64,000 nucleotides of DNA, from the NCBI GenBank assembly GCA_001972305.1, contig BDDD01000080.1:545786-609785 (forward strand), read 5' to 3'. Under the pieces are notes generated by a model. It was given only the letters and a program-made list of their open reading frames with translations, had not been told where the DNA came from and made no database searches. The translations under genes were made by a program, and so were the position numbers. Shown piece after piece: positions 20,739 to 32,332 of this stretch. The first letter of the stretch is position 1, and every line of letters begins with the position of its first letter. This DNA is from Cephalotus follicularis (lineage: Eukaryota > Streptophyta > Magnoliopsida > Oxalidales > Cephalotaceae).

Positions 20739-23616
20739 TGTGACATCCGTGTTCCACTAGTCTGTGTCTGTGAGCCTACGTTGTTTTTGTCTGTCTGTTT
20801 AGCTGTTAGTCTGTTTTTCTGACATTTGTTACATATGCATCATGGCATTAATAAATTTTTATGATTTTATTCTGATGGTTTTCTACATAAGAAATTAATT
20901 TTCTTTTCTGTAAATTAAATGTTGTTTTACTGAAATGACTGCTGAATTCTGAAAATAAGCTAAGTGGTATGTCCTAAACATCCAATTTCTGTCAGTATCG
21001 GTTACATTCTGGGCAAAACCCAGTCCGGTTTGGCTAATATAATGAGAAAATGCCAAATTTCTTTCATTTTTTCCTTTTCTCTCTCTGTCCCCGTTTCTCT
21101 CTCCTCTTTCTCGTTCTCTCTCTCTCTGCTCCTGCTACCGGCGTCATTGCCGATATGGCACCGGCGAGACCATCGACGTGACCGCCATGACCTCCTGAGG
21201 GCACCGCACCCCACCATCGCTCCGGCAACCGCGCCGTGCGCGCCCAATGAGCTCTTCTCTCTCCGCCTCTGTTTTGCGCCGATCCGCCATCTCTGGTGAC
21301 CGTCACGGCAAGGCGAGCCCAGATTCGGCATCCTGGCATTGCGGCAGTTTGAACACGACCAGCCCCGACCCGTGACGACGTCGGCAGCACAGATCGGTGG
21401 CGAAGGCAGCCGCAGTCAACGCAGCCGTTCCGGCCAGACGCGGCGGCATCGTGGCCAACGCGCCTCAGATCTGTGATCTCCGTTCTTCGACGCACCAAAT
21501 ACGACCTCTGCTGCTGACCAGCGACCGCGTGTGGTAGGCAGGCGCCAGCCTGCTACGGCGCGTGAGCCCACTCGCCGACACTCTCCGACAGAGCTTTTCA
21601 GACGCGTCTAGCTTTCTGACTTCGTTTTTCGCGTAGGCATGATTCGTTCCAGTTCCGTTATGAGATTTCGGCTCTGTGCTCCGTTCCGTCCGATTTCGGT
21701 AAACTTTGAACTCTGTTCCGTTAATTCTGTTTTTCGTTGAATTCAGTAATTCTGTATCTGTTTCTGCGATATATGAACTTGAATTCTGTAATTGACTCAA
21801 AATTGGATAACCTGGACAACCACTTGGATTTTAATGATTTTCAAAATGGTGTTTAAACTGAAGGTTTAAAAGATGTTTTAATAATCAGACTTCTGTTTCT
21901 GTCGACCGTATAGGTCGATTTTAGTTTTCTAACATCTGCATGCATTTCATTGCATAAAGCATTGTACGTCTTAGTACGTGTTTGAGTTATGCTTGATTGT
22001 CGAGTCTGGTCTGATATGTATATATATCTTTCTGTTGTCTGTTGGCAGAGGATCCTGCCTTTGAGGTAGGCCATGGAGGCGACCAGTCGTGGGACTTGCT
22101 CGTCTGTTCTGTGAGTGGAACGCCTTTCTTTAACCTTTTTATTTTGAAGTTCTTTTAAATGGTTTGAATGTATGAACGTTTTTGCTTAAGTATTTCTGTA
22201 TCTGAATGATTTTGGACTACTCTGTTTCTAAAAGATGTTTAAGTTTTAATATCTAAAACTTTCTTTTAATGTTTTCAAACGCTCGCAAGATGATAGTCAT
22301 AGTATGACGCTATTTTCAGATATATCTGTATTTGATAAGAAAATGATTTCTGGATCTGTTTGAAATCTGTTTTAAGTATGTTTTGAAACATTGATGAATT
22401 CTGTATCTGTCTGAATCTGTTTTAAATCTGTTTTGAGGTATTGGTGATTTTTGTGTTTCTGAAATCTGTTTAAGTATATTATGATGCACTGGGGATATCG
22501 GTATTGTATTATTTACATTTCTGATGCCCATGAGAGGCACTTTCTACACGTGTATGACATTCTGCTGATGCTTTGACACAACGGTATCATCGCCACTATT
22601 TCTGCTGGACGTTCGGCCCTACGGGACCCAGGCGTCAACCTTACCTAGTAGACCCAACTGCATCTTTATATATTTATTTGGTTTAAACTCTATTAATAAC
22701 TACATACATTTGAGTTTTTGATGATTAATCTGATTTTCTGCTGATTCTGTTAGTTTTGAGCTTATGAGCTATTTTATAAATCAGATTTTGGTTTTTTGTT
22801 CTGTTTTATTGATATTATGTTTAAGTTATTTTAATCTATTTTACAAATCATATTCTGTTTTTGAAATTCTGTTTCAGTTTTATAATTTTGTAATATCGTT
22901 TCTGCAAAGATATTTATATGCGAGCAAAACTCTGCGGAGTCTTTTTGTTCCATCTCACTAGTCCTGTGGACTAACCCCCTCCTCTGTTTTTGTTTTTAGT
23001 TCTGATAGGTTAATCCGCTGAGCTCTGTTAGCTGTAGTCAGTCTATCTGCTGAGGTGAGACCACAAGGGTATGCCTACCAGAGTCTCAACACATGCATAT
23101 CATCCTCGCATCATTATTTGAATTATGCATTTAATTATGTTTACAGTTAAATGTTTTCATACTTTTATTTTGAAGGGCTGAGCCTTATTTATGCATTAAG
23201 TTTTGATAATACGGTTGAGGCTGAGCCCAACACATCTGTTGACGGACTGAGTCCGATATACTATTTTCTGTTTCTGATGAGAAGGGCGGAGCCCTAGTTT
23301 TATTTTGATATATTGTGAAATTTCCTCCTTCGGAAGTGTGGTTGCTGAGGGTTGAGCCCATTTTATAAACTATGTTTTTTTTTACATGGGGCATAATCTG
23401 ATAAATGAATACTACATGCCCGATTTTTGTAAAAATTTAAGAGTTAGAATTATTTTCAAGTTTTTCAAGAAATTTTTCTGTTTTGAAGAGATTTTATATT
23501 TAAAAATGTATTTCTGAATCTCTGATCTACTGAACTTACAAGGTAAGTCTCTGATGGGAGGCTTGGCCTCGTAGTGGGCGCGACGGATTCCAACTGGGCT
23601 GGGTCCGGGCGTGTCA
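20739..23616. mobile_element. 2.9-kb solo LTR (Tekay/Del-like)
   Basis: 2878 bp, TGTGACATCC at one end and GGGCGTGTCA at the other, with perfect GAGAG duplications (20734-20738 and 23617-23621). Its length and TGTGACA / TGTCA termini fit long chromoviral (Tekay/Del) LTRs. A GC-rich stretch at 21130-21600 gives overlapping ORFs on both strands without recognisable domains. No PBS, PPT or coding region flanks it. Confidence 0.88.
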
Positions 23617-23621
23617 GAGAG

Positions 23622-23823
23622 GGTGGAGTGCCTCTCTAGAGTTAACAAGTAAAGTTAACTTGGAGCAGCTACACATGTTCATTAGTCGTAGTTGTGAAAC
23701 AAGTGGATTCACGACCGTTTGCTGTTTCGGGTTATAGTTCGTAGTCTTAAAGGTCAATGGTTTTTTGTTTATGGTATTTGCAAGCAAAATGAAGTTACAA
23801 CAGATTTTCAATGTAGCAAGAAT
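23622..23823 (+). other. internal remnant of the short Copia element
   Basis: About 200 bp between the two nested solo LTRs, belonging to the host Copia element. No protein domain was recognised. Confidence 0.6.
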
Positions 23824-23828
23824 ACTCA

Positions 23829-26655
23829 TCTAAGCCCCGGATTTCAAATGTACGAAATTGTGTGTATCTTATTTGTATTTATACAGTATTGTATGGTATT
23901 GTTTATATGAATTGCATGGATTGTATATGATATATATTATTTCTCACTTTTATGATTGTTTATGGGTAGTAGGGGTTCAATAGAATCTAAAGCCTGGTTT
24001 TGAGATTTTCACCAAAAGAAGTCTATATATAGATCGTTCAGCTCTTTCATTTTCACATTCATTTCTCATCTCCTGTTCTAGAAAGAAAGTGAGAAGTGAT
24101 AGGCCTTAGTCAAGTCTCATTTAAGGAATGTGTCAGAGATATTTATACAAGACTTCCTTTGCACACTTCATTCTCTCTACTCCACTCCCCCGTTTTGCTT
24201 TCTCTATTCTCATTTTTTATTCCTCGCCTCCTGTTCTAGAGAGAGTGTGAGTGAGTTAGAGAGAGAAAGCTCGGATTGGAGTAAAGAATGAGTCGTTGAA
24301 CTCGTGGCGGAGCATAGAACCTGAAGAAAGGATCAGATTAAGGATTCAATAGCCAGTTCTTCCAGATCTGTATCTCAACCGTTACCAAGGTAGGTTCTAT
24401 ATATATGCTCTGAACTTGCATATTGAGTGATATGCTTGATTATATGGTTATGGATGTATGTATATGTGTTAGATGGATGAGTTAGGGTGATTGACATGGT
24501 AAATAACAGATTGAAATGGAGATCTGAGAGAGAATAGAACATTTTGCTCAGATACCTTTCTCTCTTGATCTATGGGTTACGGGAATGTATTTTTGATGTT
24601 TTAAAGTTGTTTTCAACTTAAAATTGACCATTGGAGCTTGCAGCTTCCTTTGTATCAGATTTTAAACTGATTTAAATGGTTTTGGATTGAACTGCAACTT
24701 GTTAGCAACTGTTTTCAATGTTCTGCAAAAGGTCGCAAACGTTGATGCCTTTGATTAGAGCGTTGGTGCTTTGCTTAAGAGATAACAAACGACGCCAAGA
24801 GCTCAGAAGCCAAGGCAGAGCTCAGACAGCTGAACGAAGAGCTCAAAATGCTAAGGTAGAGCTCGGACAACTGAAGGAAGAGCTCAGAATGCTAAGGCAG
24901 AGCTCGGACAGCTGAAGGAAGAGCTCAGAGGTAGACGTCAGAGCTCAAAGCTTGAAGTTAGAGCTCGGTGCTTGAAGGAAAACCTCAGAGGTGGAGGTTA
25001 AAGGTAGACATCAAAGCTCAAAGCTCGAAGTCAGATCTCGGTGCTTGAAGGCAGACCTCGGAGGTAGAGGTCAGAGGTAGACGTCAGAGCTCAAAGCTTG
25101 AAGTCAGACCTCGGTGCTTTAAGGCAGACCTCAGAGGTAGAAGTCAGAGCTTAAAGCTCGAAGTCAGACCTCGGTGCTTGAAGGCAGACCTAAGAGGTAG
25201 AGGTCAAACCTTAGATTAAGGAAGTTAAGGCAGAGCTCGGGAAGCTAAAGCAAACCTCGGCGCTTAGCGCCCTGTTCTTTACAAAACACAACATTTTAAT
25301 CCTTTTCAACCCCATATGATTTTCTCTCCAAATGGGTTCCATAGGAAGCCTCTCTAAGGCCTTGTAGCTTATGTGAATCCTCTTGTAACACTATTAACCT
25401 TCAAATCAATCTTCAAAATGAATTTTAAAGAGAAATTTCAATAAAAGAGTTTTATAAACATTTAAATGAATTTCAAAGAGGTTTTCAATAAATGGTTAGG
25501 TCAGTTCAACAGAGATGTTTGGAAGCGAATATCCTAGTTGTGCATCATCTCCATTGTTTTTATAACTCAGATAGGGACCAAGAAATGGTTATTAAAAATT
25601 GTTATGGAAAATGGTTTTGAAAATGGTTTTGATGGATGGATCTATGCGATCCTTTATGGTCAGGTCCTTATCATTTAGATGGTTACATGGTCATGGGTTA
25701 TGAGTATTACATGGTTATGATTATGGTTACGGTTTGTTATTGTTTATGACTTAATAAGATAACCCACTCATAATCTTCATTTTCGTCATGAAGAGTATGG
25801 GTGTGTAACCACATCATCAAGGGAAACATCCCTTTTTGGGTGGACTTATGGGGATCACCGCATTGTGGATGAATATGATTATTCCTAAGAGGATGTTATT
25901 ATCGTATTGTATCGTATGATCGATGTGGTCAGTGTTATCTTGCCCCCACTCCTCTACAACCCCGGAAAGGTAGGTAGGCGGTGGTGGTACTATCTCGGGC
26001 TAGAGGGGCAAAGTGGTACCCATACCCTATGGATTATTTGACCCATGGATGGTTATGGATTGATATATGGAGTGTCTGCGGACCTATGGTCCTTTTGTGA
26101 TCACGACTAACTAAATATGCCACCGCTTAGGGACGGTTGGTATACCAATGCTGTCCATAATTGACATTCATGCATATTACATGTCATGCATATATCTGTA
26201 TATATCTGTTGCACATCATTGCATATAGTATTACCTACATGGCTGTGTTTGGCTGACCCATTCTCGAAATGGGCATAACATCTAGGGTTGAGTGCAGAGG
26301 ACACCTCTGAGTGATCAGACCGGATTTCAAGACAAGACTTCAGTTCCAGTTGCAATTTAGTTCCTCTTGTACCTACCTTGTATAAGATTGATATATAAGA
26401 CTGTTGGTAAATGATGTTTATAGTTCAGCTTTTGACCTGCTGGCTTGTGGCAGTGCTTCAGATTTATGTTGAGATGTATTATGTTGGTTTCATCTGTTGA
26501 AATATTTATACGATTGTTTCCGCAGGCACATTTGTATATTAAAGTTTTAAATTATAGCGTATTTTAGATGTATGCTATGATATTATACGGATGAATTGTA
26601 CAGACAGTTGCCACGTGTCAGACTGTGGGACCTTCCTATGGTTCAGGTCGTGACA
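23829..26655. mobile_element. 2.8-kb solo LTR (Tekay/Del-like)
   Basis: 2827 bp from TCTAAGCCCCGG (TG changed to TC) to CAGGTCGTGACA, with perfect ACTCA duplications (23824-23828 and 26656-26660). The termini and length fit chromoviral Tekay-type LTRs. It contains the GAGCTC array at 24796-25262. Confidence 0.87.
24796..25262. repeat. irregular array based on the GAGCTC palindrome
   Basis: More than a dozen GAGCTC or near-GAGCTC (AGACCTCGG) motifs spaced about 15-30 bp, alternating with GAAGTCAGA, GGTAGA and GCTTGAAGG units. It lies inside the solo LTR. A plus-strand ORF over its start (24718-24915) reads as low-complexity QTAERRAQNAK-type peptide and is not treated as a gene. Confidence 0.8.
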
Positions 26656-26672
26656 ACTCATAAGGTGGATAT

Positions 26673-27092
26673 TGTTAGGCTTGACTTATATTTTAGTGTA
26701 ATGTCCAAGTATTTGGCTTGATTGACAAGTAATTTTGGTAAACAAAGATTAAGATTGCTTTGTTAACAAGGGTTAGATTCCTTGGTAAGCAAGTGCTTGG
26801 TGACTGTAAATATGAGTATAAGAGTATGGAAACATACACACACAATGTGAGAGATTATTCTTTGGGTTGAGAGAGAGTGTACAAGGATTTTATGGGATTA
26901 GGTTTTGGTGATAAAAATCAATTGGTACAAGTAATTCTCATAGTGGTGAAAGTACAACTTTATTCTTTTGGTGAACGTAGGCAATGATTTTTATGGAATC
27001 ACATAAATATTGTGTGAATTTGCTTTATTTTCTTCTTGATTTATTTTTTTATATTAAATTGGTGTGTGTAGTGTTTCCTTCAAATCCTAACA
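26673..27092 (+). repeat. 3' LTR of the short Copia element
   Basis: 420 bp, TGTTAGGCTTGACTT to TCAAATCCTAACA, preceded by the PPT and followed by the CAAAT duplication. Confidence 0.9.
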
Positions 27093-27097
27093 CAAAT

Positions 27098-27910
27098 GAA
27101 TGCACATACAAAAAGGGATCAAAACATAATATTTTTTTGTTGGGTGGCCAAAGCATAAAAATATAAATTTTGGGGCCAAACCAAAAGAAAATGTTAAGAA
27201 AATGTATTATTCACTCATAAAAAAATATTAAGACAAGTCTATATTTTTTATTATCGAAGAGTATTTCATGTGAATTTCATATTTATGTGAACCTTTTTAT
27301 TTATTATAAAATGTTAAGAAATGTAACATTACACATAAAATAAGCTTGATGACAGAGAGAGTTTATTAACTAGATGTGGGAGAGGATGAGAGAAAAAAAA
27401 AGTAATATTATTACCAGTAATGATTTTTCATTGTAAATGAGCAACAAATAATGTATCATAATATCATTGATTGTTTTATAGAGATAGTGGTTATCTTTGA
27501 CATAGAAGACAGACTTATGTTCTTGTCAACTAATTTTTATACCTATGTATTGGATTTCAAGAATCTAATAGTTGGATTAGTTGTTCTACTTGTATAAAGT
27601 ATGATGTCGGTTTTTAAGTTATCTGGATATTTCTAAATCATTCATCGAATAAGATATTCTTTTATATTTTTTTATACTAGATGAGAAAATTATAAAACGG
27701 TTGAATTTTTAAGAAAATATGAAATAGTTACAAATTTTTAATTAATTTTAAATTTGACTAGATAGATCTATATTTATAAAATATTTATTTCAACAGTTTG
27801 ATTTATGAAATGTGATACATAAATCCGGTAATTAAAGTGAAAATAATATAAGTTTATATCCTATGATAAAAATATTTTCTTTTCCCATATTTTATTAGTG
27901 TAAATCAAAA
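27098..27910. other. AT-rich intergenic region
   Basis: No gene or repeat was recognised. Confidence 0.5.
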
Positions 27911-27915
27911 CATAT

Positions 27916-28415
27916 TGTTGATGTCAAAATCAACACCAAAATAGTCACCTACGTGTAGAGGTTTGATTTGTTCAAGGAAACATCGTGAATGCTCTGAGAA
28001 AGGTGTTTGAACGGTGTTTGGTAGTTCTCCCTCCACACAGAAAGCAAACTAAATGAAGATCCAGGAGGTATTACTCCCGAGGACTCTCCGATGCTTAAGT
28101 TAGTAATGACAGAGAAGACAACAATAGGGCTTTTTTAGTCCAAAATTGACCAATCTGTGTAAAATGTTGCTTTGTGGTATTTATAGGATCTTGTTGTAAC
28201 TGCCTTGGCTTGCGTTACGGAGATGATTATTGTACCCCTAGGAAACGGCCGAGTATCTCTCGATTCCCTTATTTAGTGCCAGAGCGTTATGTTGTGCGTT
28301 ATCTTTTCAGATTGCAAATGATCCGACCACGTGTCTGTAGCTCCAGAGGACACTTGTTTCTTTTTTCTAGAGGACACGTGGCGATTTTATTTTGTATAGA
28401 AATTTCCTCATATCA
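27916..28415 (-). repeat. LTR of element 2 (3' LTR in element orientation)
   Basis: 500 bp, TGTTGATGTC to CTCATATCA. CACGTG boxes lie at 28328-28333 and 28375-28380. TATTTATAGG near 28172 is the minus-strand TATA box. The adjacent PPT has decayed to GGAGCATA. Confidence 0.94.
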
Positions 28416-28706
28416 TATGCTCCAATGGTCTTTATTTTCTGGGCTTGGTAGAGGAGGCAGATCATTTGAGGAAGTATTTTTTCTTTAAGAGAGCCTGTAA
28501 TGTATAAAGTGGACTGCTTTGTCTTTTGGGCCTTACTACTTAGCCCAATTCTGGCGTTAATTATGCACGACAGAGCAAGCGTTTTTTCCGTTTGTGCCTT
28601 TTCAGTTGCCACGCATAATCTCTTCGTTCCCGCACATGATTTGACGGGCCCATCTCAACCGTTTATTCTGGCAAAGATCGCATGGTCTGGAATCAATCTT
28701 GAGCTC

Positions 28707-28713
28707 TTTAAAT
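28707..28713 (+). promoter_or_regulatory. TATA-like box of the antisense gene, element 2
   Basis: TTTAAAT, 240 bp before the ATG at 28947, in a stretch alignable with elements 1 and 3. Confidence 0.5.
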
Positions 28714-28840
28714 TGTTCTTCCTTTTTGGTGAAGTCTCTTTACACTTCTTCAGATTTCAAGCCTTTTGCTCTCCCGAATCTTTCGATTTTCTCAAACTTC
28801 AAATCAATCTCTTCTCAAATCTTCTTTGTGAAAATCTCAG

Positions 28841-28946
28841 GTGAGCTATTTTTCACTGTTTGTTTTGTAAAATCACCTTAGTGTCTTTAAGGTTTTCCTC
28901 GGCTTCTCCTCTTCTGTCCCTCTCTCTCTCCTTCGCAAAACTCCAG
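28841..28946 (+). other. 5'-UTR intron of the antisense gene, element 2
   Basis: Donor CTCAG|GTGAGC and acceptor CTCCAG directly before the start codon, with a T/C-rich interior. Element 3 has CTCAG|GTGAGT and TTTTTAG before its ATG at the same spacing (48522-48622). Confidence 0.7.
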
Positions 28947-31315
28947 ATGGCTAGGACTAAACAAACCGCCAGACAAATCAGTACCCCTACAAAGGTACGC
29001 CGTGTGGTAGAAGAAGTGAATGTCGCCATGCGTCCTCTTGGTGCCGAGGAGGCTATGGAAGCCCCCGCTGCGGGTGCTCCTGACGTTGCCTCTACCGAGG
29101 CCAGGGTCCAAGTTTTCAGGACTCACTTTGATAGGAGTGTGCTCACTTGGGACAAAGTGAAAAATCTGGCCAAGAAGTACTGTTTTCCAAGGAGCCTAGA
29201 ATACTCGCTTTCTCGAGATCCCAAGGAGGTCACAGATAGCAAACCCGGTATCTTTGTGGTGATTGAAGATGCTCTGTGGCATGGATTGAGACACCCCATA
29301 CCACCTTTCGCTATTGCGATTCTGAGGCACTTTCAAGTTCATCATTCACTGCTTCAAGCGCAATCTTGGGCCTTTATCATAGGCTTCTTGGTAAGGTACT
29401 TGGAAACGGGGGTGACCGCAACGATGGGGCTGTTCAAAGAATTTCATTCCCTCAATGCTTCTCCTGGCAAGTGCCGCTATTATTTCAAGTCTTGTGTTGG
29501 TCTGACCAAGAAACTATTGGTTGATACCACCAAGTCCGTCAAAGGCTGGAGGGGGAGGTATTTCCTTGTTAGGAATCTCCCCGACTTCACTCCCTGCCAT
29601 TGGTGCGACTCGTTGGATACTCAACGCCTCAATCAGAAGGCGATTTTGTCCGCTACAGAGAAGGCAGACCTGGCGAAACTCTCTGCGCTGGAGACTGAGG
29701 AGGTGAACCATACCATCTTCAAGTATTGTTTAAGCCGCGTCGGGCTGAGCATGTCCTCTGGTCGGTGAGATCTCTTGGATGATGAAAAGGAGATCCCAAT
29801 ATGGATAAAGAGATGGGGGGTTCAAAATAGCCGAGATGAACTGGTGACCTCCTCTGTTAACGAGGGGGAGAGCTGTATTAAGCCTTCCTTACCTCCTTCG
29901 CTAATTGTCTTGATTTTGTTCTCTGACTATTTTTTATCATTCATGCTTGTGACTAAGTTTTCTCGTGGTTCTCTGCATCAATGGTTGCTCGACGATCTTC
30001 AGCTGACATCTTGGGGGCTGCTCATGAGAAAGCAAGGATTGTTGCCAAGGAGGAAAAGCGACAAGCCCTGGAGAAAGTGGCTGCAACAACAAATAATAGG
30101 ACAGAGAAGGAAGTTGTCACTGCTACTGCTGCTGCCGAGACTGCTATTGGTGAAGCTGCCAGGGCGAGGTCCGCTAGTGGTAAACGAGTCGCAAAGGACT
30201 AACCATCTCTTCCATCCAAAAAGCATAAGAAGAGTAGAGATGGAGAAGCTTCTTCTCGGGAGCGTTACGGTGCACCCTCTAAGGTGAGACCTTGGGACCT
30301 TACCTGTCTTGGTGTGCCTGTGGACATTGGCCGAGTAGGGGAGGAGCTTGAAGCGCTTGGCAACTCGGGTGTTAGCTTGAGAACTCCAGGGGTGCCAGCT
30401 GAGCTCGGCAAATTGTGCCTCATTCCTGCAGAGGTGGATGCGAGAAAGGGTCGGTCTGTCAACCAACTTTGGACCCACTGCCTTAAGAGCAATATTAGGG
30501 TACGCAACTTCATTCTATTTTTCTTTTTAAGAGAACTTTATACTCTTTCCTTAACTTTGGTCTTCCTTTGTCAGGCTCTGAATGATGCCTATTTATTGCT
30601 AGGAAGCGCCAAGGAAGACTGTAAGCTCATCGACCAGCTTCACGCCGAGGTTGTCAAGCTCAAGAAGTTGGCTGATGCGGCTCGCGCCCATCTGAGGGAT
30701 GTTCTTGGGGCTCAGGAGACTTTCTTGGATGAAAAGAGGCAGGCTCTGGAAGCTCTCGACAAGGAGAAGGAGGAGTGAGAGAAACTCATGCAGACTAATA
30801 AGAATCTTGGTGATGCGCTGATGGTCGCGGAGGGAAGACTCTCAGAGATCCAAGAGACGAAAGTTGCTCAGACTCAAGCGGCGGTTGATCAAGCCCTTGC
30901 GGAGTTTAAAGCATCATCCGAGTTCCAGGGTGCTATAGCTAAGGCCATGGATGACTTTAAAGCTTCCAAGGAATTTGAATAGGAAGTTCTAAAGGAGTCC
31001 GCGATACTTTATCACAGGGGCTTTTACACCTGCTGCAACTAGATCTCTCGCAATCCAGAGACTCCTCTGGATTCTATCTTCTGATGTTTGTCGATGGATC
31101 AGTTTGACTTTTTCCTAGAGGAAGTTGACGCAAAAGAAGCGGAAGCTCTCCTCGCCTTCGAGAAAAATGAAAGGTCGCAAAGGGCGGAGTCATCACACGC
31201 ACTTGTTCCTTACTTTGGTCCTGGTGCCCAGGATATCTTGTCTTTTGAGCCTGTGAACTTTCGAGAGCCTGCTTCTCCTTCTGTACATAGCATCCCTTCA
31301 GGGGATGAAGCTTAG
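28947..31315 (+). pseudogene. antisense accessory gene of element 2, starting with the H3 tail ARTKQTAR
   Basis: Block A (28947 to about 29905) starts MARTKQTARQISTPTKVRR. Residues 2-9 are identical to the mature histone H3 N-terminus; the H3K9 position is Gln. The gypsy-type transposon domain follows: VQVFRTHFDRS, PGIFVVIEDALWHGLRHPIPP, HHSLLQAQSWAFIIGFLVRYLE, GLFKEFHSL and WRGRYFLVRNLPDF. It is open for 273 codons up to a TGA at 29766, then continues in frame. Block B (29981-30499) is Ala/Glu-rich with one stop, then ELEALGNSGVSLRTPGVPAE. The intron 30500-30574 leads to coiled-coil block C (30575-31315), which has several stops and ends IPSGDEA. No histone fold is present, so this is not an H3 gene. 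Its function is unknown. Confidence 0.85.
30500..30574 (+). other. phase-0 intron of the antisense gene, element 2
   Basis: AGG|GTACGC donor and TTTGTCAG|GCTCTG acceptor, at the same place as in elements 1 and 3. Confidence 0.85.
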
Positions 31316-31319
31316 GCTA

Positions 31320-32330
31320 GAATTTTTCTTTTTTGCCTTGTACCTTTTTTGTTATGTAACTTTTTGTTTTCGAGCAATGAAATATAATTTCATCAGCTTC
31401 ATTTTTTGCTTCGTTCGAGCTTTACATATGTTTCCATTAGGAAATTTTATTTAGTCTATCTTATTTGTAGACTTTTTTTTATAAAGGTTTGATATTTTTC
31501 AAACTAAGTCACCTAAGCTTTGTAGCCCTCATAGGACACTTTGTATCAAAGCGCTTAGGCAAGGAGACTTGGTCTTTGCGAGTTCTTAAGTGTTCGCAGA
31601 CCAAGTTTTAGGTATGGTCTGACAAGTTCTTACGAGTTTGTATACCAGGATCTCGTCTGGTCTGATATTTTTCGGACCAGGTAGTCTGAGCTTGTAGCCC
31701 TCGTGGGGACAGTTGTATTAAAGCGCTCAGTCCAACATACTTGATCGTTGCGAGTTCTTATGGGTTCGCCTCTCAAGATACGATATTGGTCTGTTAGGTC
31801 AGGCTCTTATGGGTTAGCAGACCAGTGTTTGCTCCCTTGGGAGTCTTTTGTTTGCCCCCCTTAGGGGCATTTTTTGGATGCTTCCTTAGAAGTCTTTTGT
31901 TGATTGCTCCCTTAGGAGTCTTTTATTGATGAGCTTGTGTTAAAGCTTTAGGCACTCCTCGGACGGGAGTTTTTTGGTGCTCCTCTGGTGGGAGCCTTCT
32001 TGGATTGTAGGCTTTTAGTCTGTTTGAGACATTACTTTGGTGCTTAGTCTATTCGAGACTTGGAGAGCTCTGGTCTTGTATTAAGGCCTACTCTTATCAT
32101 TCCCTTGGGGGTTTTCTTTGCCATCTCCCTTGGGGGTGTGGTTTGACAAACTTGTATCAAAGCTTATGTTGAGGGAACTTGTTGGAGGTTGTTCAAAGGT
32201 TTATGGAAGTGAACATTGGACCTCATGTCCCTTGCGAACTTGGAACTATTTCTTTTGAATAAAAAATTCATCTTTATTGACATTTTTGAAATTGAATATT
32301 TGTACATACTTGTAAACATCATTGATAGTA
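31320..32330. other. convergent non-coding spacer, element 2
   Basis: Lies between the antisense gene and integrase. It contains loose repeats around GGACACTTTGTATCAAAGCG, GCGAGTTCTTA and GGAGTCTTTTGTTG, and the conserved block 32191-32248. No gene was seen. Confidence 0.65.
32273..32278 (-). terminator. AATAAA just after integrase, element 2
   Basis: AATAAA on the minus strand at the same offset from the integrase end as in elements 1 and 3. Confidence 0.45.
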
Positions 32331-32332
32331 CT

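Larger units (their letters stand above)
20080..27092 (+). mobile_element. short Copia-type element split by two solo LTRs
   Basis: LTRs at 20080-20526 and 26673-27092, with perfect CAAAT target duplications (20075-20079 and 27093-27097). The PBS resembles the initiator-Met site, and a PPT (AAGGTGGATAT, about 26662-26672) precedes the right LTR. After removing two nested solo LTRs with their duplications, only about 430 bp of internal sequence remain, of which only the start of gag is recognisable. It is therefore a non-autonomous, internally deleted derivative of a Copia element. The LTR ends carry point changes (TA for TG, CCA for ACA), so it is old. Confidence 0.9.

Noticed and set aside
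21002..21498. Overlapping ORFs on both strands in a GC-rich stretch
   Set aside because: They lie inside a solo LTR, show no domain, and result from GC-rich composition.
28947..29768. A histone H3 gene
   Set aside because: Only the first eight residues after Met match H3. There is no histone fold, and the rest matches the transposon-type domain of the sister copies.
29775..30287. Separate 170-codon gene
   Set aside because: Its start continues the antisense block A frame after an in-frame TGA, and its later part is an off-frame reading of block B.
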